Assembly: GCF_004804315.1 (NCBI RefSeq) | Contig: NZ_SRXX01000012.1 | Span: 94,278 to 158,277 of the forward strand | Direction of reading: 5' to 3' | Source of the DNA: Flagellimonas onchidii | GTDB lineage: Bacteria; Bacteroidota; Bacteroidia; Flavobacteriales; Flavobacteriaceae | Length of the DNA: 64,000 nt | Shown here: positions 46,089-54,938 of the stretch, piece after piece | Layout of the letters: the number at the start of each line of letters is the position of its first letter | Position numbering within the stretch: the first letter of the stretch is position 1 | Notes under the pieces: model-generated | What the model was told of the DNA's origin: nothing | Seen by the model: only the letters and a program-made list of their open reading frames with translations | Database searches by the model: none | Translations under genes and position numbers: made by a program

Positions 46089-48197
46089 ATGAGAGAAAAA
46101 ATCGTATACTTACTTGCCTTAACCGTCTTTATCTGTTGTAGAAGTGGAGAACACAACTATGAATACCCAACCATAACCAACAGAACTGAAAAAGTAGAAA
46201 AGTTTGGTTTGAACTATCAGAATGAGTTCAGCAACCTTGAGAATTTTGAAGATTTGAAGGAAAACAACTTTTGGTTACGGAAACAAGATTCCATATCCGA
46301 AAAATATTTTAAAAGAAATGAATTCTCTGACTTTATTAACCGTCACAAGAAATTAAATTCAGTTGGGAGTGCTCGACCTCAAATGGTGAAAACGGCAGAT
46401 AATGGACTATACTATTACACGAAAGACAGTGACTCGATTTCAATCCTCTATTCATATGATTTAAGGACAAACTTGGAAAATGTAGTTTTCGACCCTTCAA
46501 AATCCCAAGAAAAAATATCTCTAAGTTATTACAATCCCTCGCCAGATGGCAAATACATAATGATAACTCATTTTGAGAATCAAGAGGAAACTATTTTCGT
46601 TTATAATGTAATCAAACAAAAATTAGTCAATACTGGATTAAAGGATTTTCACTCTGATTTATTGGATTGGGTTCAGTGGTTACCCAACAATAGCTTCACG
46701 TATACCGGATTCCCAGAATCAGATTCTTTTAATGATGCGTATGTCAGGATTCATAATATAGCAAATAATAGCAATAAGATTGTCTATTCTGATAAAGTAA
46801 ATATAAATAAAGTAAATCCCAACGGCATACCAGTTTCTTACACATACCCAAAGCAACCCAATAAGCTCTTCGTCTATGAAGCGGATGCATCTGAACACTA
46901 TAATTGCTTCTCTCTTGATATTACCTCTTTGGCTAAAGTCGGAAAATTCGATTGGGAAAAATTATTCGACAAAAACGACAGTATCATCTATTATGCAGAA
47001 TTTGATGAATCAAGTGCTTTTTATAAGCAGGTAAAAAATGGCCAAATAGTTTTAGCCAGTTCTCCCGTTGATAATTTAGACATAAAAAATCCCAATATTA
47101 TTGTCAAAGCTGAAGAGGGAAAATCTATTGATGATTTTTCGGTTAGTGCCCAAGGGATTTTTTATACTTTATCAAATGGGATTACAGAAGAAATGTTTTT
47201 AAAGAAAAATAAGTCTGAGATTTCCAAGATTCCATTGAATTACCCTATAGGAAGTATTAATTTCAAGTCTTCTTGGGGAGTTTCAGATTCAATCAGTATA
47301 GTTTACGAAGGATGGAATATAAATAAAACGGAAGCCATCGTCAATGGAAGCATGAACAACTACCACATTATTGGGAAATTTGGACGAAAAAATATAGAGG
47401 AACTGAGTGACATAGAAGTTGATGTACTTCAGGTTGAAAGTTACGATGGGACTCTTGTTCCGATGTCTGTAGTCAAGCCAAAAAATTATACTCCATCAAG
47501 GGATTCTAAAGCAATCATTTTAGCGTATGGAGCATATGGCTATTCTTTGGATGCTTATTACGATTCAATGCTTTTAGATTTTGTATCACAGAATAATGTA
47601 TTAGTGGTAGCACACATAAGAGGTGGTGGTGAAAAAGGCCACAAGTGGTATGAAGAAGGCATAATGGACAAAAAAATTAATTCTTGGAAAGATTTGATTG
47701 CCTGTTCCGAATATACTAAGTCCCAGATTATTAATAATGAAAAATTAGGTATCTTAGTGGAAAGCGCCGGAGGTATAAGTGCAGCTATGGCAATAAATGA
47801 AAGACCTGATTTATTTAAAGCAATTTCTGGAATTAATCTGACCTTAAACCCAATTAGAATAGCCGATAATCCCAATTATACTGAGGATGATAATGCATAT
47901 GATTTTGGAACTACGGAAACAAAAGAAGGCTTTAAATCTCTCTTAGCTTTAGATCCTGTTCTAAACATAGATAAAACGGCAGATTATCCTGCAACCTACT
48001 TAATGTGTGGAGATGAGGATGAGTTAATTCCTATCAGTGAGCCCTCCAAATATATAGCCATTCTTCAATCAATTCAAGTAGATAAATCGAAACCTATTTT
48101 GCTGAATGTAAATTTTGGTGTAGGTCATGATTATGATGACTATACAGTAGATTTTGGAAAAGCAATTTTCTTTTTAAACCAAGAGCTCTCTAAGTAA
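46089..48197 (+). CDS. Prolyl oligopeptidase-family (S9) lipoprotein, cluster A
   Basis: 702 aa. The N-terminus YLLALTVFICCRSGE looks like a lipoprotein signal with Cys after a hydrophobic run. A beta-propeller-like N-terminal domain (about 70-430) is followed by an alpha/beta-hydrolase domain: AYGAYGYSLDAYYDSM, HIRGGGEKGHKWYEEG, nucleophile S559 in VESAGGISAA, acid in CGDEDEL (D642/D644) and H680 in GVGHDYDD. Residues before the Ser are V-E rather than the usual G-G or G-S. Position beside the precursor suggests it trims, degrades or provides self-protection against the peptide; this is inferred. Confidence 0.85.
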   Translation: MREKIVYLLALTVFICCRSGEHNYEYPTITNRTEKVEKFGLNYQNEFSNLENFEDLKENNFWLRKQDSISEKYFKRNEFSDFINRHKKLNSVGSARPQMVKTADNGLYYYTKDSDSISILYSYDLRTNLENVVFDPSKSQEKISLSYYNPSPDGKYIMITHFENQEETIFVYNVIKQKLVNTGLKDFHSDLLDWVQWLPNNSFTYTGFPESDSFNDAYVRIHNIANNSNKIVYSDKVNINKVNPNGIPVSYTYPKQPNKLFVYEADASEHYNCFSLDITSLAKVGKFDWEKLFDKNDSIIYYAEFDESSAFYKQVKNGQIVLASSPVDNLDIKNPNIIVKAEEGKSIDDFSVSAQGIFYTLSNGITEEMFLKKNKSEISKIPLNYPIGSINFKSSWGVSDSISIVYEGWNINKTEAIVNGSMNNYHIIGKFGRKNIEELSDIEVDVLQVESYDGTLVPMSVVKPKNYTPSRDSKAIILAYGAYGYSLDAYYDSMLLDFVSQNNVLVVAHIRGGGEKGHKWYEEGIMDKKINSWKDLIACSEYTKSQIINNEKLGILVESAGGISAAMAINERPDLFKAISGINLTLNPIRIADNPNYTEDDNAYDFGTTETKEGFKSLLALDPVLNIDKTADYPATYLMCGDEDELIPISEPSKYIAILQSIQVDKSKPILLNVNFGVGHDYDDYTVDFGKAIFFLNQELSK

Positions 48198-48425
48198 GAT
48201 TAATTCTTAAAATTAATTATCAACTCTCAAATGAAAAATTAAAGATTTTTTCAATGCATTGAGAAATCTTACCCGTTCTGAAGACTTACCCCTTTTCGTT
48301 TAGTGGTTTAAATAAATAATGTTTTAAAGGGACATACCTTTAAGATTCTTCCTTGAACCTTTCAATATATCTGCTTTGATGTGGAACTTTAGCTGGTTGT
48401 GAAGTCTTCTATTGAAGAACTGAAA

Positions 48426-49238
48426 CTAGGCGTCTCCTTGTTCCATTTTCCTGGACATTATGTAATTGATTTCATCTAAGAATTTCATTCTGTCCTTTTT
48501 TCTCGAACGTATTTCAATATACGTACGATAAAAATCTCCTAAACTGAAATTGAAAACTTTTTCAAAAGCATTTGCAATTTGCTTAATATCGGCTTTTCCA
48601 TTATTTACAGCCCCTGAATGATATAAAGCATAGACCAATTCAGTCAAAGACACCTTGGTTGAAGTCCATCGCAAATTATCCATTCTTATGGTCTTTTCAT
48701 TATTTTTGCATCTGTTTTGAAAATAAAGCGATATACGTTGAAATGCCTTTATTTTTGCCAATAGATAATCGTGAGAAGTATTAAAGACTGGATCAAGGAT
48801 ATAAAATGGTTTGGTCTGGCCAGAATGAAAATCAGCACAATTTCTAGTAAAGAATTGTTTATCGAAATGGGTTTGTTCCAATCTAACATATTTGACAAGC
48901 TCCGAATGCATTCGAAAAAACTGATTTAACTCCCTGGATTTCTCTTTGATGAGTCTTTTTTGTTCCTTAGGACTATTCATTGGAAAATAGGTTTCAAAGT
49001 CCTGTACCTCAGAATAATAGATAAGATTTATCATTGGAATTTGTTTTGTGAACTTAAAGAAATATATTTCCTCACTTTCATCTTGAAATCCTTCGCTAGC
49101 TACCCTATCTCTTAGCGTTAATAGATACTTTCTACAAACAGGAATAATCTCCTTACAAGCATCAAATATATTGATGTGTCTGGATTCAATTTCCATGATT
49201 TGGCTTTTCAGATAGTCATCATGCTTTTTTCTTTCCAT
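48426..49238 (-). CDS. rteC: RteC-family regulator of element excision/transfer
   Basis: 270 aa. The helical N-terminal part has the RteC-type FYFFKFTKQIP-like run (IYFFKFTKQIPMINLIYYSEVQ appears in full), the middle has LDPVFNTSHDYLLAKIKAF, and the C-terminal third TKVSLTELVYALYHSGAVNNGKADIKQIANAFEKVFNF is the conserved DNA-binding end. In CTnDOT RteC activates excision genes. It stands alone on the minus strand between the two export clusters, with a 500-bp upstream region holding repeated motifs. Confidence 0.87.
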   Translation of the reverse strand: MERKKHDDYLKSQIMEIESRHINIFDACKEIIPVCRKYLLTLRDRVASEGFQDESEEIYFFKFTKQIPMINLIYYSEVQDFETYFPMNSPKEQKRLIKEKSRELNQFFRMHSELVKYVRLEQTHFDKQFFTRNCADFHSGQTKPFYILDPVFNTSHDYLLAKIKAFQRISLYFQNRCKNNEKTIRMDNLRWTSTKVSLTELVYALYHSGAVNNGKADIKQIANAFEKVFNFSLGDFYRTYIEIRSRKKDRMKFLDEINYIMSRKMEQGDA

Positions 49239-49741
49239 ATCCTAAATATTAGCACATAAGAAGGCCTGATGATTTTGAGGTATCCGAATATCGAAGTTTA
49301 CGTTTCTTCTCTAAAGTTTTGTGCAAATCAAATATGAGAAAAGTAGAGCCTAAATAAAAAATTGAATGTAAGCACTTTATAAATCGAGCTGATTTTGAAA
49401 CCTTATTTACAATTCAAGATATAACTCACTTAACGAACAATCATATTCAAACAGTTATATCAAATGGAATCAAAAAAGGACAAAAAATATGGGCAATTTA
49501 TAAATCAAGTCTGGATTTTATAAATCGCAATAACCCTTAGTTGCAAAACTTGCCTAGAGAAAGCAAATTTACTTCATGATTTCTCCAAAAATTTATCACG
49601 ATAAGCCTACAAGAATATCGAATTATAATCATTCATCTCTGTGGGCTTAATATAGGAGGCTGCATTTGCTTTCTTCTGAAATTCACCGATAATACAATTG
49701 AAGGAATCAACATAATATTTGGACGATTCAAAATTAAGCCC
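49239..49741. other. Divergent intergenic region between rteC and the cluster B HTH gene
   Basis: 503 bp without an ORF of coding character. It holds three copies of TTTATAAATC (see the separate entry) and otherwise AT-rich sequence. Confidence 0.55.
49376..49526 (+). repeat. Three direct copies of TTTATAAATC
   Basis: At 49376-49385, 49497-49506 and 49517-49526. The last two are spaced about 21 bp start to start (two helical turns), as for a cooperatively bound regulator. They lie between rteC and the HTH gene, so either protein could be the binder. AT-richness raises the chance of coincidence. Confidence 0.45.
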
Positions 49742-50053
49742 ATGAAAACTGTTAAGAACCTAGAGCGCCTACAACAAATACATCTTTTAATTGAAAATGA
49801 AAATACGGGATCTCCATATGAGTTGGCAAATCAAATGGGAGTCAGCGAACGACTTATTTACAACTTAATCGAACAACTAAAAGATTTCAACGCCAATATC
49901 TGTTATGATAGAAGTAGAAAGACATATTATTATCTTAATGATTTTCAATTGCAAGTAAGTATTTCAGTATCGATTATAAGCGACGAAGAAGTTACAGAAG
50001 TTTTTGGTGGCAGCTATTTTGAAAAAAACACTAAGTCCTCTTTTTACGGATGA
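49742..50053 (+). CDS. Small HTH-domain regulator at the head of cluster B
   Basis: 103 aa. An HTH_11-like winged helix occupies residues 1-60 (LERLQQIHLLIENENTGSPYELANQMGVSERLIYNLIEQL, then CYDRSRKTYYY). The C-terminal tail ISDEEVTEVFGGSYF contains a Gly-Gly and no known effector domain. This kind of short regulator recurs in front of Bacteroidota peptide clusters in my recollection; here it precedes the Gly-rich protein by 200 bp. Confidence 0.7.
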   Translation: MKTVKNLERLQQIHLLIENENTGSPYELANQMGVSERLIYNLIEQLKDFNANICYDRSRKTYYYLNDFQLQVSISVSIISDEEVTEVFGGSYFEKNTKSSFYG

Positions 50054-50207
50054 TAAATCATTTCCTTTCACTATAGATCAATGAAAATCGGTAATATTCA
50101 ATATAATAATTGAATCCGATTTCACACTGCAAGCTTTATGCAGTAGGCACAATTACCTTAGCGAAGATAAAATCATTTAGGTGCGCAATAAATGATTATT
50201 AAAACAA

Positions 50208-50227
50208 GGTATAATCAAAATTATACC
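50208..50227. promoter_or_regulatory. Perfect palindrome GGTATAATCAAAATTATACC upstream of the Gly-rich gene
   Basis: 8-bp arms around CAAA, 28 bp before the ATG at 50255. It also overlaps the region where transcription should start, so it is a candidate operator for the HTH protein just upstream. Confidence 0.5.
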
Positions 50228-50254
50228 GGAAATATAAATTTAAAACTTATTAAA

Positions 50255-50692
50255 ATGAAGAAAGTTTTTGATGAAATTATTTTGGATTTACCCGAAATTA
50301 ATTTGAATGAAAAAAAGACTCGTTATGGAAATTGCCCATACGGTGATGACGGATTTGGAGGCTGTAATGATATGCGGGAAGTAGTGGTTGTTGGAAGTAG
50401 AAGAAACAACAACGATAGCGGTGGCGGTATTGCTTTTCCAACTGGAGGATCCGGTGGCCCTGGAGACGATCGTGGTAGTGGAGGTGGAGCACAAGTAGGT
50501 CCAAAAACTGGTGAGTGGGTTGATCAGCAATGTGCTGCCTGTTCAGAAGCTGAATCTCCCAGAGGTGTTGTGCAACCTGGATGGGGAACTTATTTGAGAG
50601 ATAAATATTTGCATCGGTCTGGATGCGGTGGACAATATCGTCCCGAGCTTAGACATAAGGTTTGGAAAAGTTATAATGATAACTGTCGATAA
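50255..50692 (+). CDS. Gly-rich, six-Cys putative secreted substrate of cluster B
   Basis: 145 aa from the ATG at 50255, preferred over 50192 because it gives the leader MKKVFDEIILDLPEINLNE and lies after the palindrome. Parts: acidic-hydrophobic leader with FGG near residue 38, a strand EVVVVGSRR, a Gly/Ser-rich linker (about 55-85), and a C-terminal domain of about 60 residues with EWVDQQCAACSEAE, SGCGGQYRP and a final DNC. Six Cys in all would permit three disulfides, which fits the VKOR/thioredoxin protein of the same cluster. The modular leader-linker-domain build recalls exported toxins or bacteriocins; no known family. Confidence 0.6.
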   Translation: MKKVFDEIILDLPEINLNEKKTRYGNCPYGDDGFGGCNDMREVVVVGSRRNNNDSGGGIAFPTGGSGGPGDDRGSGGGAQVGPKTGEWVDQQCAACSEAESPRGVVQPGWGTYLRDKYLHRSGCGGQYRPELRHKVWKSYNDNCR

Positions 50693-50720
50693 TTTTTTTG
50701 ATTAAAAAAATAATAATACG

Positions 50721-50753
50721 TTAGGTCGTTCATTTTGCTTGTGAACGACTTAA
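50721..50753 (+). terminator. Hairpin after the Gly-rich gene
   Basis: TTAGGTCGTTCA pairs with TGAACGACTTAA with one mismatch around a 9-nt loop, 29 nt after the stop. The weak T content downstream (ACATTTTA) makes efficiency uncertain. Confidence 0.5.
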
Positions 50754-50776
50754 CATTTTAAAAGATAATTAGTTTA

Positions 50777-50784
50777 TAATTTTG
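50777..50784 (+). promoter_or_regulatory. -7 element before the CPBP gene
   Basis: TAATTTTG matches TAnnTTTG exactly, 22 nt before the ATG at 50806. No good TTTG -33 box is present upstream, so strength is uncertain. Confidence 0.35.
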
Positions 50785-50805
50785 TTTTAAACTTCCTAAC
50801 CTCAG

Positions 50806-51579
50806 ATGAAAATGAACTTAATTAAAAAACATAAAGATTTATTCTATTTTGCCGGATTATATGTTTCAATGCAAGTATTGCACCTTTTAGTTCTTTTTGC
50901 ATTAACCCAATTTAACTTCTTATCATATGAACAAGAGGGCATAATTTTATTAGTCAGTCATCAGTTGATTTTTGTTCTAGGAATTCTTTTCACACTGAAA
51001 TGGTTCAATATACACTTACAGTTCAAATTTGAAAAATGCAAGCTTAATATTGTCTTAAACGCATTTGCTCTAGTATTGTTTCTTTATATAATACAAGTTT
51101 CAATTGATAAACCTTTTTGGGATTCTTTAGTAAAAAATGAACTAAAATTCCTAGCTTTAAAGAACCCTTTTGATTCTGATTTTTATACAGGGACTTTTAC
51201 AGTTATTTCAATATTTACAGCCCCGTTACTAGAAGAAGTCTTGTATAGGCGTATTATTTTTAGAAAACTACTTGTAAAATATAATGCGCCAACTAGCATT
51301 ATAATAACATCCTTGCTATTTGCTTTAGCTCATTTGGATTTGGAAGGATTATTAGCTTATTTCTTTGTTGGCCTCATTTATACATACCTATATCATTTGA
51401 CCAGGTCACTTTGGCTTAATATTTTAGTTCATGGATTATACAATCTATTTGTAAGTGTAACTGCAATAACTACGTATCAATCAACAAATTCATTCTTCCT
51501 TATAGGAATTCTTATCTATATCACTTGTGTAATCGGAATTTATCTATCCTTAAAAAAGATTAAAGTTTTAACAAGTTAA
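50806..51579 (+). CDS. CPBP-family intramembrane metalloprotease
   Basis: 257 aa with about seven to eight hydrophobic segments. The glutamate pair E143-E144 in LLEEVLYRRI, H176 in FALAHLD and H209/N213 in VHGLYNLF are the CAAX-protease/bacteriocin-processing motifs. Such proteins act as bacteriocin immunity or maturation factors in many peptide clusters. Here it follows directly after the putative secreted Cys-rich protein, so immunity is the favoured inference; processing is the alternative. Confidence 0.88.
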   Translation: MKMNLIKKHKDLFYFAGLYVSMQVLHLLVLFALTQFNFLSYEQEGIILLVSHQLIFVLGILFTLKWFNIHLQFKFEKCKLNIVLNAFALVLFLYIIQVSIDKPFWDSLVKNELKFLALKNPFDSDFYTGTFTVISIFTAPLLEEVLYRRIIFRKLLVKYNAPTSIIITSLLFALAHLDLEGLLAYFFVGLIYTYLYHLTRSLWLNILVHGLYNLFVSVTAITTYQSTNSFFLIGILIYITCVIGIYLSLKKIKVLTS

Positions 51580-51595
51580 TTTTCTTTATAAAATG

Positions 51596-51624
51596 TTTAC
51601 ACTGCAAAAAAAATGCAGTGTAAA
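51596..51624. terminator. Perfect hairpin downstream of the CPBP gene
   Basis: TTTACACTGCA and TGCAGTGTAAA pair fully around seven A residues. There is no T-run on + after the stem, so it may act as a pause, partial terminator or protein site. Confidence 0.5.
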
Positions 51625-51691
51625 AGGATACTTTAGAGATGTCTGAATCCTTGTTTGCTTACTTGAGATTTTGATAAAATAATGAATTATT

Positions 51692-53296
51692 ATGGAACGA
51701 TTGATTAATGACAACACCCCTGTGGTGTTCAGAATTCTATTGGATGAACTTGGCATTAAGTATACCAATGCCACAATTGATAAACTTAAGCAAGAGCCAT
51801 ACTTCCCGTATATTGATTCAATCGGATACGGTCTTGATGATTTAGGGGTCAAAAATGTCATATTCAAAACTTCATATGAAAAAATTAAAGAAACTGTACC
51901 CGCTCCGTTTATCGTACACCTTACGGATTATGACGGCTTACTTTTGGTCGTAAAAGCGGTTACTGATAGCCGCGTTGTTTTTGCTATTGGGAACAACCAA
52001 TACGAGACACAATCAAAAGAGGAGTTTTTAAAGAAATGGAGTGGATATATCTTAATGGCAAGCACAGATGGAACAGACAAGGTAAGAGAAGAGAATTATT
52101 CGATAAATACCATTGAAAGAATATTTGCAAAATTTAGGGTGCCAGCCTTAGCTCTTATGTTTCTTGGTCTTCTATGTATTCATTTGTTCCAACCACCCAT
52201 TAATTTCTTTGGCATTTTATTCACAGTCGGTATTTTGTTCGGTGTTGTGTGTAACATCCTTATACTCATTTTAGAAATTGATCAGAATAATACCTATATA
52301 AACAATATTTGCTCTTCCCTAAAAAACAAAAAAATCAATTGCTCAGGGGTATTGAATTCAAAAGGAGCAACTTTTTATGGATTGGTTTCATGGAGTCAGG
52401 TGGGCATTACCTACTTTTTGTCACTTTTAGGCATATTGCTCGTTTTCAAGATTTCGACAACCTCTTTAACCGTTGTCTCAATATTTTCCATATTAGCTTT
52501 CATTTATACATTTTACTCAATTTATTACCAATGGAAAGTAGCTAAAAAGTGGTGCAAGCTATGCTTGTTTGTACAATCGGCATTGACATATTTATTTCTG
52601 AACAGTATACTTTTTTTGGCCCAACTTGATGATATATCAGTCAATCTTGCCGCGCTTTTCCATACTCTCTGTATTCTACTTATAACTGCGATTGGTGTCA
52701 GCTATGTACTCCCTTTAATAAAAGGAATTCATGCTGTGAAAAACAAAATTCAGGTGCTTGGAACTTTCAAATATGATCCAAGGGTATTTTCAATGTACTG
52801 GAAAAATGAAAGAGCAATCTCCTATGATTCGTTGGAAGGGAATATGATTTCCTATGGCAAGAACAATAGCGAAAAGAACATCTGTATTATTATAAACCCA
52901 ACCTGTAAACACTGTATAACTGCTCATAATTCACTATTAAAAATTATGGAAAGGTTCAATGACATACATGTCAGGGAAGTATTTTTTGTGCCCATTGATA
53001 ATGATAGCAACGCATATAAAATAGCCCTAAAAATGATGGATATCTATTTATATGAATCTAAAAATTATTTCCTTAAGGCGATTGGGGATTATTATAAAAA
53101 CTACTCAGACTCGCCAAAAAAGTGGATAAAAAAATACTGGAACAAAAATCTCCGGAATCCAAAATCGGAGAAAATACTAACCCAGCATAGATCTTGGTGT
53201 GAAAATCAAAAACTAGATATTACACCGCTAGTGGCATTCAATAACCTGATTTTACCCAAGGGTTATACAGTGCAAGATTTAAAGTACTTTTTGTAA
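51692..53296 (+). CDS. C39-like / VKOR / thioredoxin-fold fusion, thiol oxidase of cluster B
   Basis: 534 aa. Residues 1-130 resemble a C39 peptidase fold (SIGYGLDDLGVKN, PAPFIVHLTDYDGLLLVV) but have no catalytic Cys. A VKOR membrane domain follows (about 145-345): loop Cys pair NICSSLKNKKINCSGVL and the active pair KWCKLC (about 287 and 290). The C-terminal thioredoxin-like domain has NPTCKHC (about 405-408). VKOR fused to thioredoxin forms disulfides in exported proteins; the C39-like part may bind the leader of the substrate. The best substrate candidate is the six-Cys protein at 50255. Confidence 0.85.
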   Translation: MERLINDNTPVVFRILLDELGIKYTNATIDKLKQEPYFPYIDSIGYGLDDLGVKNVIFKTSYEKIKETVPAPFIVHLTDYDGLLLVVKAVTDSRVVFAIGNNQYETQSKEEFLKKWSGYILMASTDGTDKVREENYSINTIERIFAKFRVPALALMFLGLLCIHLFQPPINFFGILFTVGILFGVVCNILILILEIDQNNTYINNICSSLKNKKINCSGVLNSKGATFYGLVSWSQVGITYFLSLLGILLVFKISTTSLTVVSIFSILAFIYTFYSIYYQWKVAKKWCKLCLFVQSALTYLFLNSILFLAQLDDISVNLAALFHTLCILLITAIGVSYVLPLIKGIHAVKNKIQVLGTFKYDPRVFSMYWKNERAISYDSLEGNMISYGKNNSEKNICIIINPTCKHCITAHNSLLKIMERFNDIHVREVFFVPIDNDSNAYKIALKMMDIYLYESKNYFLKAIGDYYKNYSDSPKKWIKKYWNKNLRNPKSEKILTQHRSWCENQKLDITPLVAFNNLILPKGYTVQDLKYFL

Positions 53297-53303
53297 GGTT
53301 GCC

Positions 53304-54938
53304 ATGCCAAGCGATAATATTAAAATTAGAAGTATGCTCAATCAAAAAACTCATAAGATATGTGTTGATTTTATTAACGACTATTTCCCTTCGGCCAAGC
53401 ATGTAATATTATCGGGAAGCCAAGCAACAAATAAACAATCAGAAAATTCCGATTATGATATTATCATACTGGAAAAAGATATAGACAAGTTTAAGAGTGA
53501 GAGAATAATCTATTCATCCAGGTTATTTGATGTAATGGTAATTCCTATTGAAAAAATAGATGACATCGTACTTCTAGACCATAAAGATGGGCATGGGATT
53601 TTCACCGGAATGCTATCTAAAGGAGTTGTGGTTATTGATCATGATGATGTGGCCAGCTCATTAATTTCACTTAGCAGAAAAAGATTTGACAATGGAGTGG
53701 TAAAATGGAATATGGATTTTCTTCATAAACTTAAAATTCAAGTTCAGGACTACTTGGATGATTTGGAGGGAGTCTCTTTAACAAATGATGGGGCATATCT
53801 GATAATATTGAATCTGGTTACCAAGTATATGGATTTTGTTCTTTATTACCATGGATTGTGGAAGGGAAATAGCAAAATCAATTATAGGCAACTCGAAAGA
53901 ATTGAACCCAATTTCAATTTTAAACTTCAAGAAGCTATTTCAAAATTCTTTTGTCTAGGTGATAAGAGTTTAATAGTAGAAACTATTAAACAGCAAATGT
54001 ATAAATACGGGTCGCAAAAGACTTTAAACATATCAGGAGCTACAGGAAACTACATAAACGAAGATTATTTTGTACTGAAAGTGTTGGGTCAAGATGATGA
54101 CATCTTTGTTACAATGGATAAACTAAAGAGCCAAATAAATAAGCTTTTAAAGCTTCTTGGCAATCCTGAAACGTATTGGTTCTTTGTTCCGAATAACTTG
54201 ATCAAAGGTGAGAGTTTAATAAATCAAATATATCTAATCATCTTCCAGGATCAAGGTTTACTAAATAAAAACACCTCTTTTATTTCTAAAAGATTAGCTG
54301 AGATTAGTGATAACTCGACAAGTTATTATGGTCCTCTTAATTTGGATATTTCACTAATATTTAGTCCATGCTTTTCTTCTTTTACGTTTAGAGATCTTAT
54401 CCATCAGGTGTGCAAGAAGCTGCTTTTACAGAAAAATGCTAGTAAATCAACATCCATTTTGATGGCTTTGGAAGTGAACCATTATATGGCTTCGTTATCA
54501 ACAAAATTTATAGAATTCAACAATTATTTATTTGAATGCTGGTTTCCTTCAAGTTTTGATATGGGAACCCATTCAAATGTTGAGGCACTTTTGATTTCAA
54601 AAAAGAAAAAGTATAAGGAATTTACAAAAACGTTTCATTCTCAGAAGGAAAGTTTTTCCAATTTTTTCAATGAATTACAGAATGTGGATGGTTTCCTCCT
54701 CGATAAGAGTTTAAAGGATACCATCCATAGTTTTCACAAATTGGATTATGACCAGGAGACGATACATCCTTTTCATTTGACCGGTTTTGGAAATAACATT
54801 TCCCATTCTGAAAAAAAGGGTTGGTATAGGTTAAAAGTTTGTTTGGATTCGATACTGGGCTCACTTTTAATTGAAGAAGTACATAAAAGCTACTTCCCAT
54901 TCGCTCTTAACCAATTGTATCAATTCAGTAAAAATTAA
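53304..54938 (+). CDS. Nucleotidyltransferase-domain protein of cluster B, function unknown
   Basis: 544 aa. The N-terminal nucleotidyltransferase fold has LSGSQATNKQSENSDYDII (G38-S39, D50, D52) and a third acidic residue D76 (LFDVMVI), so the catalytic triad looks intact. Residues about 130-544 are helical and match nothing I know. There is no signal peptide. It starts 8 nt after the VKOR fusion gene and its end overlaps the HlyD ORF. It might modify the exported product by nucleotidyl transfer, or act as an immunity/antitoxin-like enzyme. A downstream start at residue 11 is possible. Confidence 0.7.
   Translation: MPSDNIKIRSMLNQKTHKICVDFINDYFPSAKHVILSGSQATNKQSENSDYDIIILEKDIDKFKSERIIYSSRLFDVMVIPIEKIDDIVLLDHKDGHGIFTGMLSKGVVVIDHDDVASSLISLSRKRFDNGVVKWNMDFLHKLKIQVQDYLDDLEGVSLTNDGAYLIILNLVTKYMDFVLYYHGLWKGNSKINYRQLERIEPNFNFKLQEAISKFFCLGDKSLIVETIKQQMYKYGSQKTLNISGATGNYINEDYFVLKVLGQDDDIFVTMDKLKSQINKLLKLLGNPETYWFFVPNNLIKGESLINQIYLIIFQDQGLLNKNTSFISKRLAEISDNSTSYYGPLNLDISLIFSPCFSSFTFRDLIHQVCKKLLLQKNASKSTSILMALEVNHYMASLSTKFIEFNNYLFECWFPSSFDMGTHSNVEALLISKKKKYKEFTKTFHSQKESFSNFFNELQNVDGFLLDKSLKDTIHSFHKLDYDQETIHPFHLTGFGNNISHSEKKGWYRLKVCLDSILGSLLIEEVHKSYFPFALNQLYQFSKN

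Noticed and set aside
49376..49526. CRISPR-like array
   Set aside because: Three 10-bp AT-rich repeats with irregular spacing and no cas genes; more like operator sites. No CRISPR array was seen in the window.
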